Both the position numbers and the translations under genes were made by a program. 64,000 nt of DNA from Laccaria trichodermophora (taxonomy: Eukaryota; Basidiomycota; Agaricomycetes; Agaricales; Hydnangiaceae), in assembly GCA_018417955.1 (NCBI GenBank), contig JACTVC010000003.1, positions 62,001 to 126,000 on the forward strand, given 5' to 3'. The notes under the pieces were generated by a model. The model was not told the DNA's origin. It worked only from the letters and a program-made list of their open reading frames with translations, and did no database searches. Shown here in pieces: positions 50,195-60,360 of the stretch. Positions within the stretch are counted from its first letter, which is position 1, and each line of letters begins with the position of its first letter.

Positions 50195-51144
50195 CTATCC
50201 CTCTTCCATCGCATCCCCCTCCACATCCCCCTCCGCATCCTCCGTCTCCCCAGTCCACCAAGCAACAGGACCCAATCCCTGTTCCGCAATAGAGCACTAC
50301 ATCCCATTCAGCCCCTTACCCCCTTACAAAAAAAAAGAAAGGACATACAACAACATTATAAGGCGCCCTCACCCGTCCCTTCCCCTCCGCCCCAACACCC
50401 TCTGCAAATTTCTGTGGGCCAGGCTCGTCATCGCAGAATTGGTCTGCTTCTACGCGGACGCGGAGGATCTCGCCTTGGTCGATGTACATCCGCGAGGAGA
50501 CTAGGGAGTCGAGAAGCGAAGGGGCAGCGGTGGTGGTGTGAGAGGGAGAGGAAGGAGGAGATGGGGGGGAGGGGAGCCAGAAGTGGGCGCGTTCGTTTGG
50601 GTCGCTGTGTGGAGGGAGTGAGTATGGAGGGAAGGAAGGCAAGGAAGGGGGGGAAAAGAAAGGACGGACAAAGCGGATGGTTGGGGGAGGTAAGCGGCTG
50701 GTATGTGCATGTCGTCGAAGAATCCTATTGTTACTTTACATGATGGGGCGGTAAGCGGTGGATTGGAAGGAAAAAAAGAAGAGAGGGGGACGGACATCTA
50801 ATCCCATCTTCATCAGACGACTTGACTTTTGTAACGATAACTTCAGAAGTGAACGGTCTGAACACGACCATCCTAAACACCACTATCCCCTCATCCTCAT
50901 CAGCTCAGCTCATAAACAACACACGAAAAAACAGACCTTTATACCACAAAAACCCATCCCCATATCTCACCTTGCCCTCACCCGCCTGAACAAGGTCAAA
51001 AAGACACACGCAAAGACCTAGGTCATGCAACACCCTATTCGCGTACTTTTTGTTGATCTCCGCGATGAGCGCCTCGTCCGGTGGTACGCCAAAGTTTGAA
51101 GGGTGCACGGAGAGGGTATCTTTGATTATGGATAGCTGGAACAT
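50195..51144 (-). CDS. RPC25: DNA-directed RNA polymerase III subunit RPC8 (Rpc25)
   Basis: Complete gene in five exons: 50937-51144, 50796-50882, 50670-50733, 50349-50604, 50195-50296; 238 residues, every junction in phase. The N-terminal tip domain of the Rpb7/RPC8 family reads MFQLSIIKDTLSVHP, KKYANRVLHDLGLCVCLFD and GDGFLWYK. The next exons give VVFRMVVFRPFTSEVIV and SSDEDGIR, then GFFDDMHIPAAYLP. The C-terminal OB domain contains MYIDQGEILRVRVEAD, DEPGP, and the near-invariant AEQGLGPVAWW. A Pro/Ser/Thr-rich insertion of about 25 residues follows FWLPS. Role: with Rpc17 it forms the stalk of RNA polymerase III, needed for initiation on tRNA and 5S genes. Two introns use unusual GTCCGT donors. 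It shares an 86-bp head-to-head promoter with a carrier fragment. Confidence 0.93.
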
Positions 51145-51230
51145 CTGTAACGACACGTGATCTTGTAAATTTTTGTGACGTTTTCTGAGTTCGCTGTTGT
51201 CAATTTTGAACAACGCCCACGACTTGAAGG
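51145..51230. promoter_or_regulatory. Bidirectional promoter between RPC25 and the carrier fragment
   Basis: 86 bp between divergent start codons at 51144 (minus) and 51231 (plus). No specific element was identified. Confidence 0.35.
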
Positions 51231-51514
51231 ATGTCGAATACGGGAAGAGGCGCTACGTTTTTGCCTTCAAATTCATGGACGCATTTCGTTGCTGGAGGGT
51301 ACGCATATACTTCTGTTTCTCACCCACTGAAACTCAACCACGTATCTGACACAGACTAGGCGGAATGTACGGAGCCATCGTCACTAGCCCATTCGACGTC
51401 GTCAAAACCCGCCTCCAATCCTCCCTCTCCAAAATAAACACAACCCCCGCCCTCCTCTCTTCCTCTGCTTTCTCGGTCTCCTCCTTCTGCCCCCCTCACC
51501 ACTACAGACAGTGA
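51231..51514 (+). pseudogene. Mitochondrial carrier family protein, truncated N-terminus
   Basis: Two exons, 51231-51298 and 51355-51514, joined across a 56-nt GT-AG intron. They encode NSWTHFVAGG, then LGGMYGAIVTSPFDVVKTRLQSS, the first transmembrane helix and the carrier signature Px[D/E]xx[K/R]x[R/K]. The frame then turns low-complexity (Ser/Pro) and stops after about 75 residues. A full carrier has about 300 residues and three such repeats. I could not find the remaining repeats downstream, so this is a truncated gene, or its later exons have been displaced. The FVAGGLGG and SPFDVVKTRLQ wording is closest to the pyrimidine-nucleotide (RIM2-like) branch, which is tentative. Confidence 0.7.
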
Positions 51515-53640
51515 TATTTTATACAACGGGCACGCGTTGGTAACGAAGGGGTTGAGGAGGAAATCAATCACAAGTTAAACGCAGCACAGCTGCAGCTCGC
51601 CTCACACCTGCGGTTCTTCAGGAGTTGCCGTTGGCTATGCCCCTGACTAGAAGCGTCGAGTGATGTCTCCCAGTCTGCGAAGGAATCGAGTCCTTTGTTA
51701 CAAGACCGGTCGGAGAGTAGAGGGATATTTTGTTTTTTGTGCGTTCTTCTTTCCCCCCTCCTTCTGTAGATTTAAGAATCCTAGCAGCGAAGTCGTGGGA
51801 CAGGTCCGCGATAACCTATACTCTACCAATCTCAAGGTCGGGATATAGAGCGGTCAACCGAGCCATGGTGTTGGGATTGACCGTGTCGTTGTACGCAACG
51901 AGGCTGATGAACATCGATGCGATAGACAAAAATTTGAAACGCCCTCCAGTCGAGGTTCTTGTTCAATGGCGAGCACGGAGGCGGATTCACACGTTTGAGG
52001 TAGGTCTTGTATTTGTTTCATGACCAATCAACGTTATGAGCATCTGAAGGTCGACCCATTTCTTTTGTTTGTCGGATGAGATGTATAATATTGCTTCAGG
52101 GGGTCTCCTTGTACGCTACGTTTCTTTCCTTCATTCGGTCAAATTTGGTGTTTAGTTTTATACAGAGAATTTACCCCCATAACCTCCTTCCGCGCGCAAC
52201 TCCTTTCCCGCCTGCCTACATGAGACGGTTACCAGACGGCAGATGTGTTTACGTTTGGTTTACGTGAACCCACTGTGGGAGATGAGGCGGTTCCATGGCA
52301 CGAAGCCTTGGCTTTTTGTGGGTAGGGGTTCAGTGATACTGGTATGATCCGTCCTTCATTGGAAAACCGACAGGACCTGATGTATCTCTTACAGGTCTTG
52401 ATACTCCTCACTCACAGTTTCCGGCTCGCTCAACGGACGCCCCAGGCCCCCCAGTCCGACAAAACATCAATGCCGCCAGTTGTGACTCATCAGAAGACCA
52501 AGAAGGGCCTCTCCTTCGAAGGTATTGGATCTGAGTCGGAGTTGGGGGCTTGCGGTCGCGCTGCGAATGGGAGAAGGTCCAAGGATGGTTAGCTGTGAGT
52601 CAGTATCATTATTGGCAGTAGAAAGGGAGTTCTCATGGTTCCTACTATATATATGTATTGATAGGGAATTGACGGTGCTATGTGTTCGCAAATTGATGAT
52701 ACTGACATCAGAAACGAACAACCTCACATGAAACCACAAACTCGAAACTTCACCCCGTCGACTGCGGGATCCTTTCCGACCTGCCATCCCACTCATCCCA
52801 TCCATTTGAGACCCCTCTACGCTTCCACAATACACACATCCCTCGAATCAAGCAACACACCATTGAGTCTCGTCCTTATGGCGGGTTGCCGTGCCACCAA
52901 AGATCGATGACCCCATGGTTCTCATATCCCAACTGCGCCTTGGCCAGGGGGGTTGAGAAGGGACGTAGAACGGGGGCTGTGGAGAGTTCCGCGCGTGTAG
53001 GTGTGGGTTATAACCGGCGGAGTGGGTTGTCCCGTGTACCCGGACGTGATGGCCCTCGCGAGTCAAACTGGTGCGAGAATGGCGAGTATTTGCGTGAAGA
53101 GTATCCCTGTGCCTGGAGTATCAGTCCGCCAGAGAACGTGTCGCATGATCAACTTGCAGAAGCGACGATTCCGGACACAAAACTGTGCGGGGCCGACGAG
53201 GAAGGGGTGATGGGAGGAGGAGGCGGCTCCGGAAGTAAGGGAGATGACGATGAATGGCTGCTGTCGAACAGCTACTTAATGCCTACTTCCATCTGTTCTG
53301 CAGGAGGAAGTGGCGCCGCGCTGGAGCGTCGAAGGGTGACTCGTGGGAGCTGAGTGATTCATCAGGTCGGTCCGGTGTTGTAACACAATCTCCTCTTATC
53401 CGATGGGAGCTGGAAGCGCATGCTAGGCGCTCGCGGCAGGGTGGTTAGGCTTGCCAACGCTTGGAAGATTGAAGATGGAAGCGCTGCTGGTAAGGTCCAA
53501 GATACATATGCAGTGCGGAGGGTGAGTGAGGATGACCAGCTATGTCGACGCAATGTTAACCTATGTACTACTTAATCTTGGTATCGTTCCATGATTCGCT
53601 GGCTTTCAGGAAGTTTCTTACTTGAACCTTACTCAATAAA
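51515..53640. other. Gene-poor interval after the carrier fragment
   Basis: Frames of up to 155 codons exist (for example plus strand 52886-53353) but show no domain and odd composition (Gly-rich tail), so no gene is called. No repeat was recognised. Confidence 0.3.
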
Positions 53641-54350
53641 AGAATGAGGTGGAGAAGTAGTACTCACGCCTCGACTTCTTCTGTCTTCTCCCTCATCTTG
53701 TCCTCAATCTTGTTCCTGCACTCTATGTTGAACACTTCAAACTCGTCTTTCGAGTTCTCAGCTTGAAGCTCATCTCTTCGGGTCGAGAGCTGCGATGTCC
53801 GAGCTCTTTAGGCTTAGTGAGGCAGAGGGCTTCGTTGACCAGGCCCATCGCGTTGGGGAGGAAACGGTCGGAGACGCGCCGAGCGGAGTAATTTGCGGTT
53901 GTTCGAGGGGACGGAGGATTTGATTGCTTGTTCTGGAGGTTATTAGCACATTTACATTGAGCCAGGCGGGAGCAACGATGGGAGTACGATTGGGTGATGC
54001 GATAGGATCACTCGAACTCAGGGTGGGGAAGACTGAAGAGGAAGCGGTACTGAGGTACTGACGAGTGATGGAGCCAACCAAAACTACATCCCTCCGATCG
54101 TTTGCCCAGGTCAATACCTCACTCAACTTTCTGAGTATCACACAGAAAAAGAAATATGCGAACTTTATCAATGAAGCAGAACCTTGGAGTGGGAAGTTAG
54201 CAAAATGGATCCGAGTCATTAGAGTGTGAAGAAGAGGTTACCTCCTCAACTCCGGAAAAGTTTTGGACTTCTGGCCGGCCTGTGCCTGCAAGATGGCTGA
54301 CGGGCCCACTGACACGGCATCTCTGCTGTGGTTGTGGAGGGACTATTCAA
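53641..54350 (-). CDS. Possible exon encoding a charged coiled-coil segment
   Basis: The minus strand from about 53800 to 53667 reads STRRDELQAENSKDEFEVF, then CRNKIEDKMREKTEEVEA, strongly charged and helical, with a candidate acceptor upstream and a gtgagt at its end that could be a splice donor. No start, family or full exon chain could be built. The rest of the interval is uninformative. Confidence 0.25.
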
Positions 54351-54353
54351 TGG

Positions 54354-54511
54354 GTAAGTATGTTGAAGGGTAGTCCATACCCACATGGAGAAGACTGACC
54401 TCTGTGATGATACAACTCGACGTCGCAGCTTGTCTTGCTTGCGGCTATTGGGGCTTCGTTGAATCAGGTTCCGAGCGCCCAACAGGACATCAGATGATGA
54501 GATCTAGACAG
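54354..54511 (+). other. Probable 5' UTR intron of NLR 2
   Basis: Donor gtaagt at 54354 and acceptor gacag|gtgaca at 54511 are conserved in NLR 1 (44676-44823, minus), with homologous exonic flanks (caatgg before, gtgacaatgtt after). The flanks do not extend the coding frame, so a 5' UTR intron is the simplest reading. Confidence 0.5.
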
Positions 54512-54646
54512 GTGACAATGTTCAGCTGTGCTGAGTGATGAAACGTGCCCCGGGAAAATGCCTCATGGTCAGCACGTGGCAGGAGGGGTTTGCTGCGCCC
54601 AAAGTTCTTGCTTCTTTCTTCCGCCCCCAACTGTTACGCTACCAAC

Positions 54647-57600
54647 ATGAGAGCGACACATGCGTTTCAAGGTGCTCAGAACGTCATTATTAATAGCAGC
54701 ACACTCAATGTTGTTGATTCCGTACGTGAAGCTCTCTGATACCTCTTATCACAAGCTAATCAATCTTGTGCAGATCAAATATTACACTAGCTCTGGCAAC
54801 AGGACGACTTCCGATGCAGTCATTCCTGTAAAACCAAACTCAAGTATTCGGTTCACAGGACGGACCAACATTCTCGCAAAACTGAAAGAACATTTTACTG
54901 CTGAAGGCAATAGTAAACTTCATCGTCGAAAATTCTTTCTTTTGTATGGCATGGGGGGTATTGGGAAGACTCAGATTTGTCTGAGGTTCATTGAGGAGAT
55001 GTCTGACTAGTAAGTATTTCATCATACTATCTAATACTTATTACTGATATATCCCCAGCTTTTCTCATGTGTTCTGGATTGATGCATCTTCCTCTGATAC
55101 CATCACACAGGGACTAGAGGGAATTTGCAACCTTCCTGAGGCTCAGTCTTCTGCACTGGATGGTTCACCTCACTCTGCTTTATGGTGGATCAGTTCCTTG
55201 AAAGATAACTATGCAATGGTTTTTGATAATGCTGATAATCTGACACCTGATGAACTGGAGCAATATTTTCCACCTGGGCTAGGGGGGAATATTCTGATAA
55301 CTAGTCGTAACTCTGGGCTGAGGTATTTGACTTTACAAGAGAATTCTTTTGAGGTGAAAGAGATGGAAGAAAATGAGGCAATCTCTTTATTCTTGAAGGC
55401 TGCTTGCTTGGATGAGTCTCAGCAAGATCTACAAGCTGAGGCATCCGAGTTTGTAAAGAATCTCTTTTGCATTCCTGTGGCTATTGACCAGGCTGGTGCT
55501 TTTATTGCTTTTGGGGACACAGATATCAGAGACTATCTTAATGAGTTTTCCCAATACAGAGAGAGATTATTATCCTACCCAGCTTTCAAAGGGGCATCTA
55601 CCTATAACAGAACTGTGTATGGAACTTGGGAATTATCATACAAAGAAATTCAGCAAAGAGCTGGAAGTCATGATCCTCAAAGGGCCAAGGCAGCTAATAG
55701 TGCAATGCTTCTTCTGGCATTGTTTGCTTTCTTTCATTTTGAAGGCATTACTGAGGAAATCTTCTTATATGCTGCCACTCAAGGACTTGAGAAAGTTGTA
55801 GATAAGCAGAGATCTATCTTACCTCTTGCAAGGTCCATGATAGACCCCACATTACTTGAGCTTGATAACACAGGAAAATGGGATAATTTCATCTTCAAAG
55901 AGGGACTCCGAGTGTTATTTTCTTTCAGCCTCATTAAGCTGGGTTCATCAAAGGGTGTTTATACTGTGCATCCACTCATTCATGCATGGGGAAGAGACAG
56001 AATGTCCTCAGAAGACAGACATGAATACTGTTTGATGGCATACATAATATTAGCTTGCTCCCTGCCAGAAAACTTTGATGACCAGCCAGATCAATTTAGA
56101 AAGGTTTTGGTCACTCATTTGAGAGCCAACATAAAGCATAGTTCAATGGTAAAGGAGATCGTTGATAGATACTTTGATGATGCTCATGAAAAATTTGGGA
56201 GATTGTTGAGGGAGCAAGGGTATCACAGTGAGGCAGAGAAGTTTCAAGTGCAAGTGCTGGATGTAAGAAGCAGAACTTTTGGAGAGGAACACCCAGATAC
56301 AATCAGTGCCATGGGTGACCTTGCAAGTACATACTGGAGTTCAGGAAAACATGCAGATGCAGAGAGGATGCAAATCAAAGTGCTAGATCTGAGAAAGATA
56401 CTACTTGGAGAAGAGAACCCAAATACAATCAATGCCATGAGTAACCTTGCAGTTACATATGAAAGTCTAGGAAAATATGCAGATGCAGAGAGGCTAAAAA
56501 TCAAAGTTCTAGATCTAAGAAAAGGACTTCTTGGAGAAGAACATCGAGATACAATCAGTGCCATGAATAATCTTGGACTTACATATGAGAGTTTAGGAGG
56601 ATATGCAGATGCAGAAAAGCTCAAAATTCAAGTTCTAGATATGAGAAACAGACTTCTGGGAGCAGAACATTATGATACAATTTTGGCCACAGGTGATCTT
56701 GCAAATACATATGGGAATTTAGGAAAATATGCAGATGCAGAGAAGCTACAAATCAAAGTTCTGGATATGAGAAACAGACTTCTTGGAGAAGAACATGCAC
56801 ACACTCTCACTGCTAAGGGTGACCTTGCAAGTACATATTGGAGTTTGGGAAAATATGCAGATGCAGAGAAGCTGCAAATACAAGTTCTGAACATGAGAAA
56901 CAAGTTTCTTGGAGAAGAGAACCCAGATACAATCAATGCTATGGGTAACCTTGCGGTTACATATGAAAGTCTAGGAAAATATGCAGATGCAGAGAGGCTA
57001 CAAATCAAGGTTCTCAATCTTAGAAATAGAATTCTTGGAGAAGAACACCCAGATACAATTACTGCCATCAGCAACCTTGCAAATACATATCAGAGTCTTG
57101 GAAAATACACAAATGCAGAGATGCTACAGATTCAAGTTCTTGATCTAAGAAAGAGACTTCTTGGAGAAGAACACCCTGATACAATCTTTGCCATGGGTAA
57201 CCTTGCAAATACTTGTGAGATTCTAGGAAACTATGCAGAGGCAGAGAAGCTACAAGTCAAAGTCCTGGATATAAGAAACAGACTTTTTGGAGAAGAACAC
57301 CCAGATACAATTGTTGCCTTGGGTAACCTTGCAATTATATATGAGAGTCTAGGAAAATATGCAGATGCAGAGAAGTTACAAATTAAAGTGGTGGATATGA
57401 GAAACATACTTCTTGGAGAGGAACACCCACATACAATTCTAGCTATGGGTGATCTTGCAAATACATATGGGAGTCTAGGAAAATATACAGATGGAGTAAA
57501 ACTACAACTCAAAGTTCTGGATATGACCAACAGACTTCTTGGAGAGGAACACCCACACACACTCACTGCCATTAGTAACCTTGCAATTACATATGAGAGT

Positions 57601-58038
57601 CTAGAAAACTATGCAGATGCAGAGAAGCTGCAAATGAAGGTTTTGAACATGAGAACCAAGGTTCTTGGAGAAGACCACCCAGATACACTTTCTGCTATAA
57701 ATAATCTTGCAGCTTTATACAACTATCTAGGAAACTATGCAGATGCAGAGAAGCAACAAATGAAAGTTCTAGAACTCAAAAACAGACTTCTTGGAGAAGA
57801 ACACCCAGATACAATTACTGCCATGAGTAATCTTGCAATTACATACAAGAAGCTAGGAAAATATGCAGATGCAGCAAGGCTGGCAGTGCAAGTTGTAGAT
57901 GCAAGGAAGAAAATCTTTGGAGAGCAACATCCAAAAACAGTTGAAGGAGTGGCATTACTTGCAGAAATTAGATCCCAAGGCAATAGAAGCACCTCAGGTG
58001 ATGAATCAAGAAAAGTGAGTGAGTTTTATCTACTCTAA
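54647..58038 (+). CDS. NB-ARC/TPR receptor 2 (fungal NLR-type STAND protein)
   Basis: Paralogue of the minus-strand receptor. Exons 54647-54721, 54774-55009 and 55059-58038, with GT-AG introns of 52 and 49 nt; 1096 residues. Exon lengths 75 and 236 nt equal those of receptor 1. Residues 1-25 contain FQGAQNVIINSSTLNVVD. The NB-ARC domain follows: RFTGRTNILAKL, P-loop GMGGIGKTQI (about residues 83-93), Walker B YAMVFDNAD (about 155-163), GGNILITSRN, IPVAIDQAGAF, and HPLIHAWGRDRM (about 408). Then come 14 TPR units of 42 residues with consensus GEEHPDTI.AM.NLA.TYESLGKYADAEKLQI. No separate effector domain precedes the NB-ARC. Predicted cytosolic NTP-driven switch; ligand and output unknown. All splice signals are canonical, unlike recept. 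1. Confidence 0.92.
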
Positions 58039-59084
58039 AGTCTAGTCAGCTCATGTATTCACAACCTTAGCTCATTGTCTCTCCAAAATCACAAATAAAA
58101 TTTCCAAAATGTTCAAGAGAAAGGTATTGTGTCATTACAATGTTTCTTCTATTAGAATTTCTTATTTTGATTTTCAGTAGAATGATTCATAGCTTTCACC
58201 CATAATATTCCAAGTTTGTTCTTCTATACATCAACCATGGTGTATTCAAACTATTCAGGCAATATTGTTATTTATATAGCTTGAAAATTTCAAGAGAGAT
58301 GGTTTTTGGAAAGTTGCAATGCAGCCAGGGAGAAAATATATGGTACTGATGTGATGGACACTAACTTTACTTAGGCATTACCATGGGTAACTCCCAGGTA
58401 CTTTCAGCCATACCTGGACCCCTACACAGAAAAATACATGCCCTCAACCACAGGTAAGGGTTTCTGTGGGTAATGGTCAGGGTTTACACCAGTTTGGTGG
58501 GTTTCATGGGTCTTATAGGTTTAACACCATGTGGGTGCTAATGCACTGAACTGTACATGCACTGACCTGTACCTGCACCCACAAATCCCCCTACCCAATA
58601 GCCAGGTTAGGGTGTGGGTGCAGGTTTGTACATGGGTTGGCAGGTCTTACATGGGTTGGGCAGGTCAAATGGGTCTGACAGGTCACATACTACTAGAATA
58701 TCCACAAAAGTATGTATGGCAGTTTGAGAATACATTATATATCAATGTCATCCTGGTCATTTTCTAAGTCCTCATCATTTTCACCTTCAGTCTCTGGTAG
58801 CCATGTAACGGAAAGTACATCCTTATTCTTAACATTGCCAAGAAGGCTCCAAGCCTGGAGACACATGAGCAAATGTGTTGTTTGAGCTGACATGCAGTTG
58901 CAGAGATGAGACAACAGGATATGGCATGGCTGAAAACATAGTCAACCTTGACAGATGTAGCTGACAGGTATATTAGTAAGGTAACTGTAATGCGGATGGA
59001 TGTCCTAGTATGAGTACATGATATGGGATCATTGTATATAGTCAAGCTATGCCCTCTAGTACCTTACTTGATAACCACACTATA
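58039..59084. other. Gene-poor, AT-rich then hairpin-rich
   Basis: 58.04-58.38 kb is AT-rich 3' flank of NLR 2. 58.38-58.70 kb is a G/T- and C/A-rich tract with many copies of words such as gggttgg, caggt and ctgcaccca; it contains the inverted repeat acctgcacccaca (58571-58583) / tgtgggtgcaggt (58613-58625). No protein was supported. Confidence 0.45.
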
Positions 59085-59215
59085 CACACATGTGGATTGG
59101 GTCATGGATTCATCTTACAGCTAGGCAGCCTAACACCTCCCCTCCGGGATACCAGAGCCCAGTCTTGTGTGACAATGTCCCCATTTCTGGGTCACTGGAT
59201 CAACCTCATGCAGAG
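59085..59215 (+). repeat. Direct repeat, left copy (LTR-like)
   Basis: Shares with 60245-60360 the words catgtggat, agctaggcagcc, acacctcccctc and gggataccagag in the same order and spacing. A tgtaatg start lies 100-130 bp upstream of both (58986 and 60119). A TATA-like sequence precedes agctaggcagcc in the right copy. This resembles a degenerate LTR pair. The 1.1 kb between them encodes no recognisable retrotransposon protein. Confidence 0.45.
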
Positions 59216-60244
59216 TCATGTTGCAACTCTGTGTGCTCAACTCTATTCTATGTACCTCACATCTTCTCTGCTGCCATCTTATGCATGCAACTCCATCAAG
59301 AAGTCACAGATCACAACTTAGTTTCACAATGGTGGGGGCACTGCAGACTTCATCAAGATGAAGTCTGTAAGTGCATAGGTGTGGAGAACTCTCACAAGGT
59401 AAGTCCTTCTAATACAACCTGTCAACTAACTATTGTATTTAGCCTACCTACTATGACAACCATTCCAGACCCCTCGAATGATGAAGAGGTCACAATCGAA
59501 GGCTCCTGGCTCTCAGCAGCACAATCTCTCACTGCTGCTGAGAATCCCCTGCTTGGAAGTTTGATCTCCCTAACTTTGTCATCCTCCACTCATGCAACTT
59601 TGAAGGATGAAGTAGTCCTACCTGAACTTCCTCGTTCCATGTTGGTGCAAACCTCTGCTGCTTTTGAGGATTCCTATCTGGAACTTCAGATGATCAGACT
59701 CTGTCATCCATTTCATGTCAGACTCTACACCAGCGTGATTACTTACTGCTGTCAAATGCTATGAGATAAACAAGAAGTCAAATACTCTCTCCAATGACTT
59801 GAGCTATGCCCACTGTTGCTGCATGAACATCCTCCCTATTTGGGACCCTGTTGACCATCACCCCCTGGTTCCTTCAACCCTGTTGATTGTCACTCCAGGG
59901 CAGCCTGTACCCTGTCTATGCCTAGACCATCTACCACCTCCTCTTAAACCAGGAGGCTGCCAGTGAATCAACCTCCCACTCTCCTCTATAAGTACATTGA
60001 TCCCCTCTGCTGGAGAGGACCTCACCAAAAACAAGCCTCATAACACCAACAACTTGGCCAGCTGAGACCTTGTCACCCCTCTGACCACTAGGAAGAAGGG
60101 AAAGGGTGTGTCCATGAGTGTAATGGCATGATAGTGTACACCACTAGTACTTGTGTGATCTAGAACCATCATATTTACCCATGTTTGTCCTGCTCTGTAT
60201 AGTGTTGCATTCATAACAAATATACTCACTTTGCAACCACATCA
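59216..60244. other. Interior between the LTR-like repeats
   Basis: One plus-strand frame from about 59.09 to 59.76 kb is open for 224 codons, but no gag, protease, integrase or reverse transcriptase motif was seen. It may be a non-autonomous element interior. Confidence 0.3.
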
Positions 60245-60360
60245 TATATTCATGTGGATGGAGTCACACCCTTTATATACAGCTAGGCAGCCATACACCT
60301 CCCCTCTGGGATACCAGAGTCCTGCGCTGGGTGACTGTGCCCCAGTTCCTGGGTTACAGG
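60245..60360 (+). repeat. Direct repeat, right copy (LTR-like)
   Basis: Right partner of 59085-59215. It diverges after the word cctgggttacag. Here tatata stands 3 bp before agctaggcagcc, as in an LTR promoter. Confidence 0.45.

Noticed and set aside
52886..53353. Plus-strand frame of 155 codons with a Gly-rich tail
   Set aside because: No domain, no splice context, and overlapping frames of similar quality. Composition looks non-coding.
56111..57992. Long minus-strand frames over the NLR 2 TPR array
   Set aside because: Same reason: antisense shadow of the TPR repeat.
58600..58660. Telomere-like ttaggg words
   Set aside because: Only single, non-tandem occurrences inside a varied G/T-rich tract. 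Not an interstitial telomere array.
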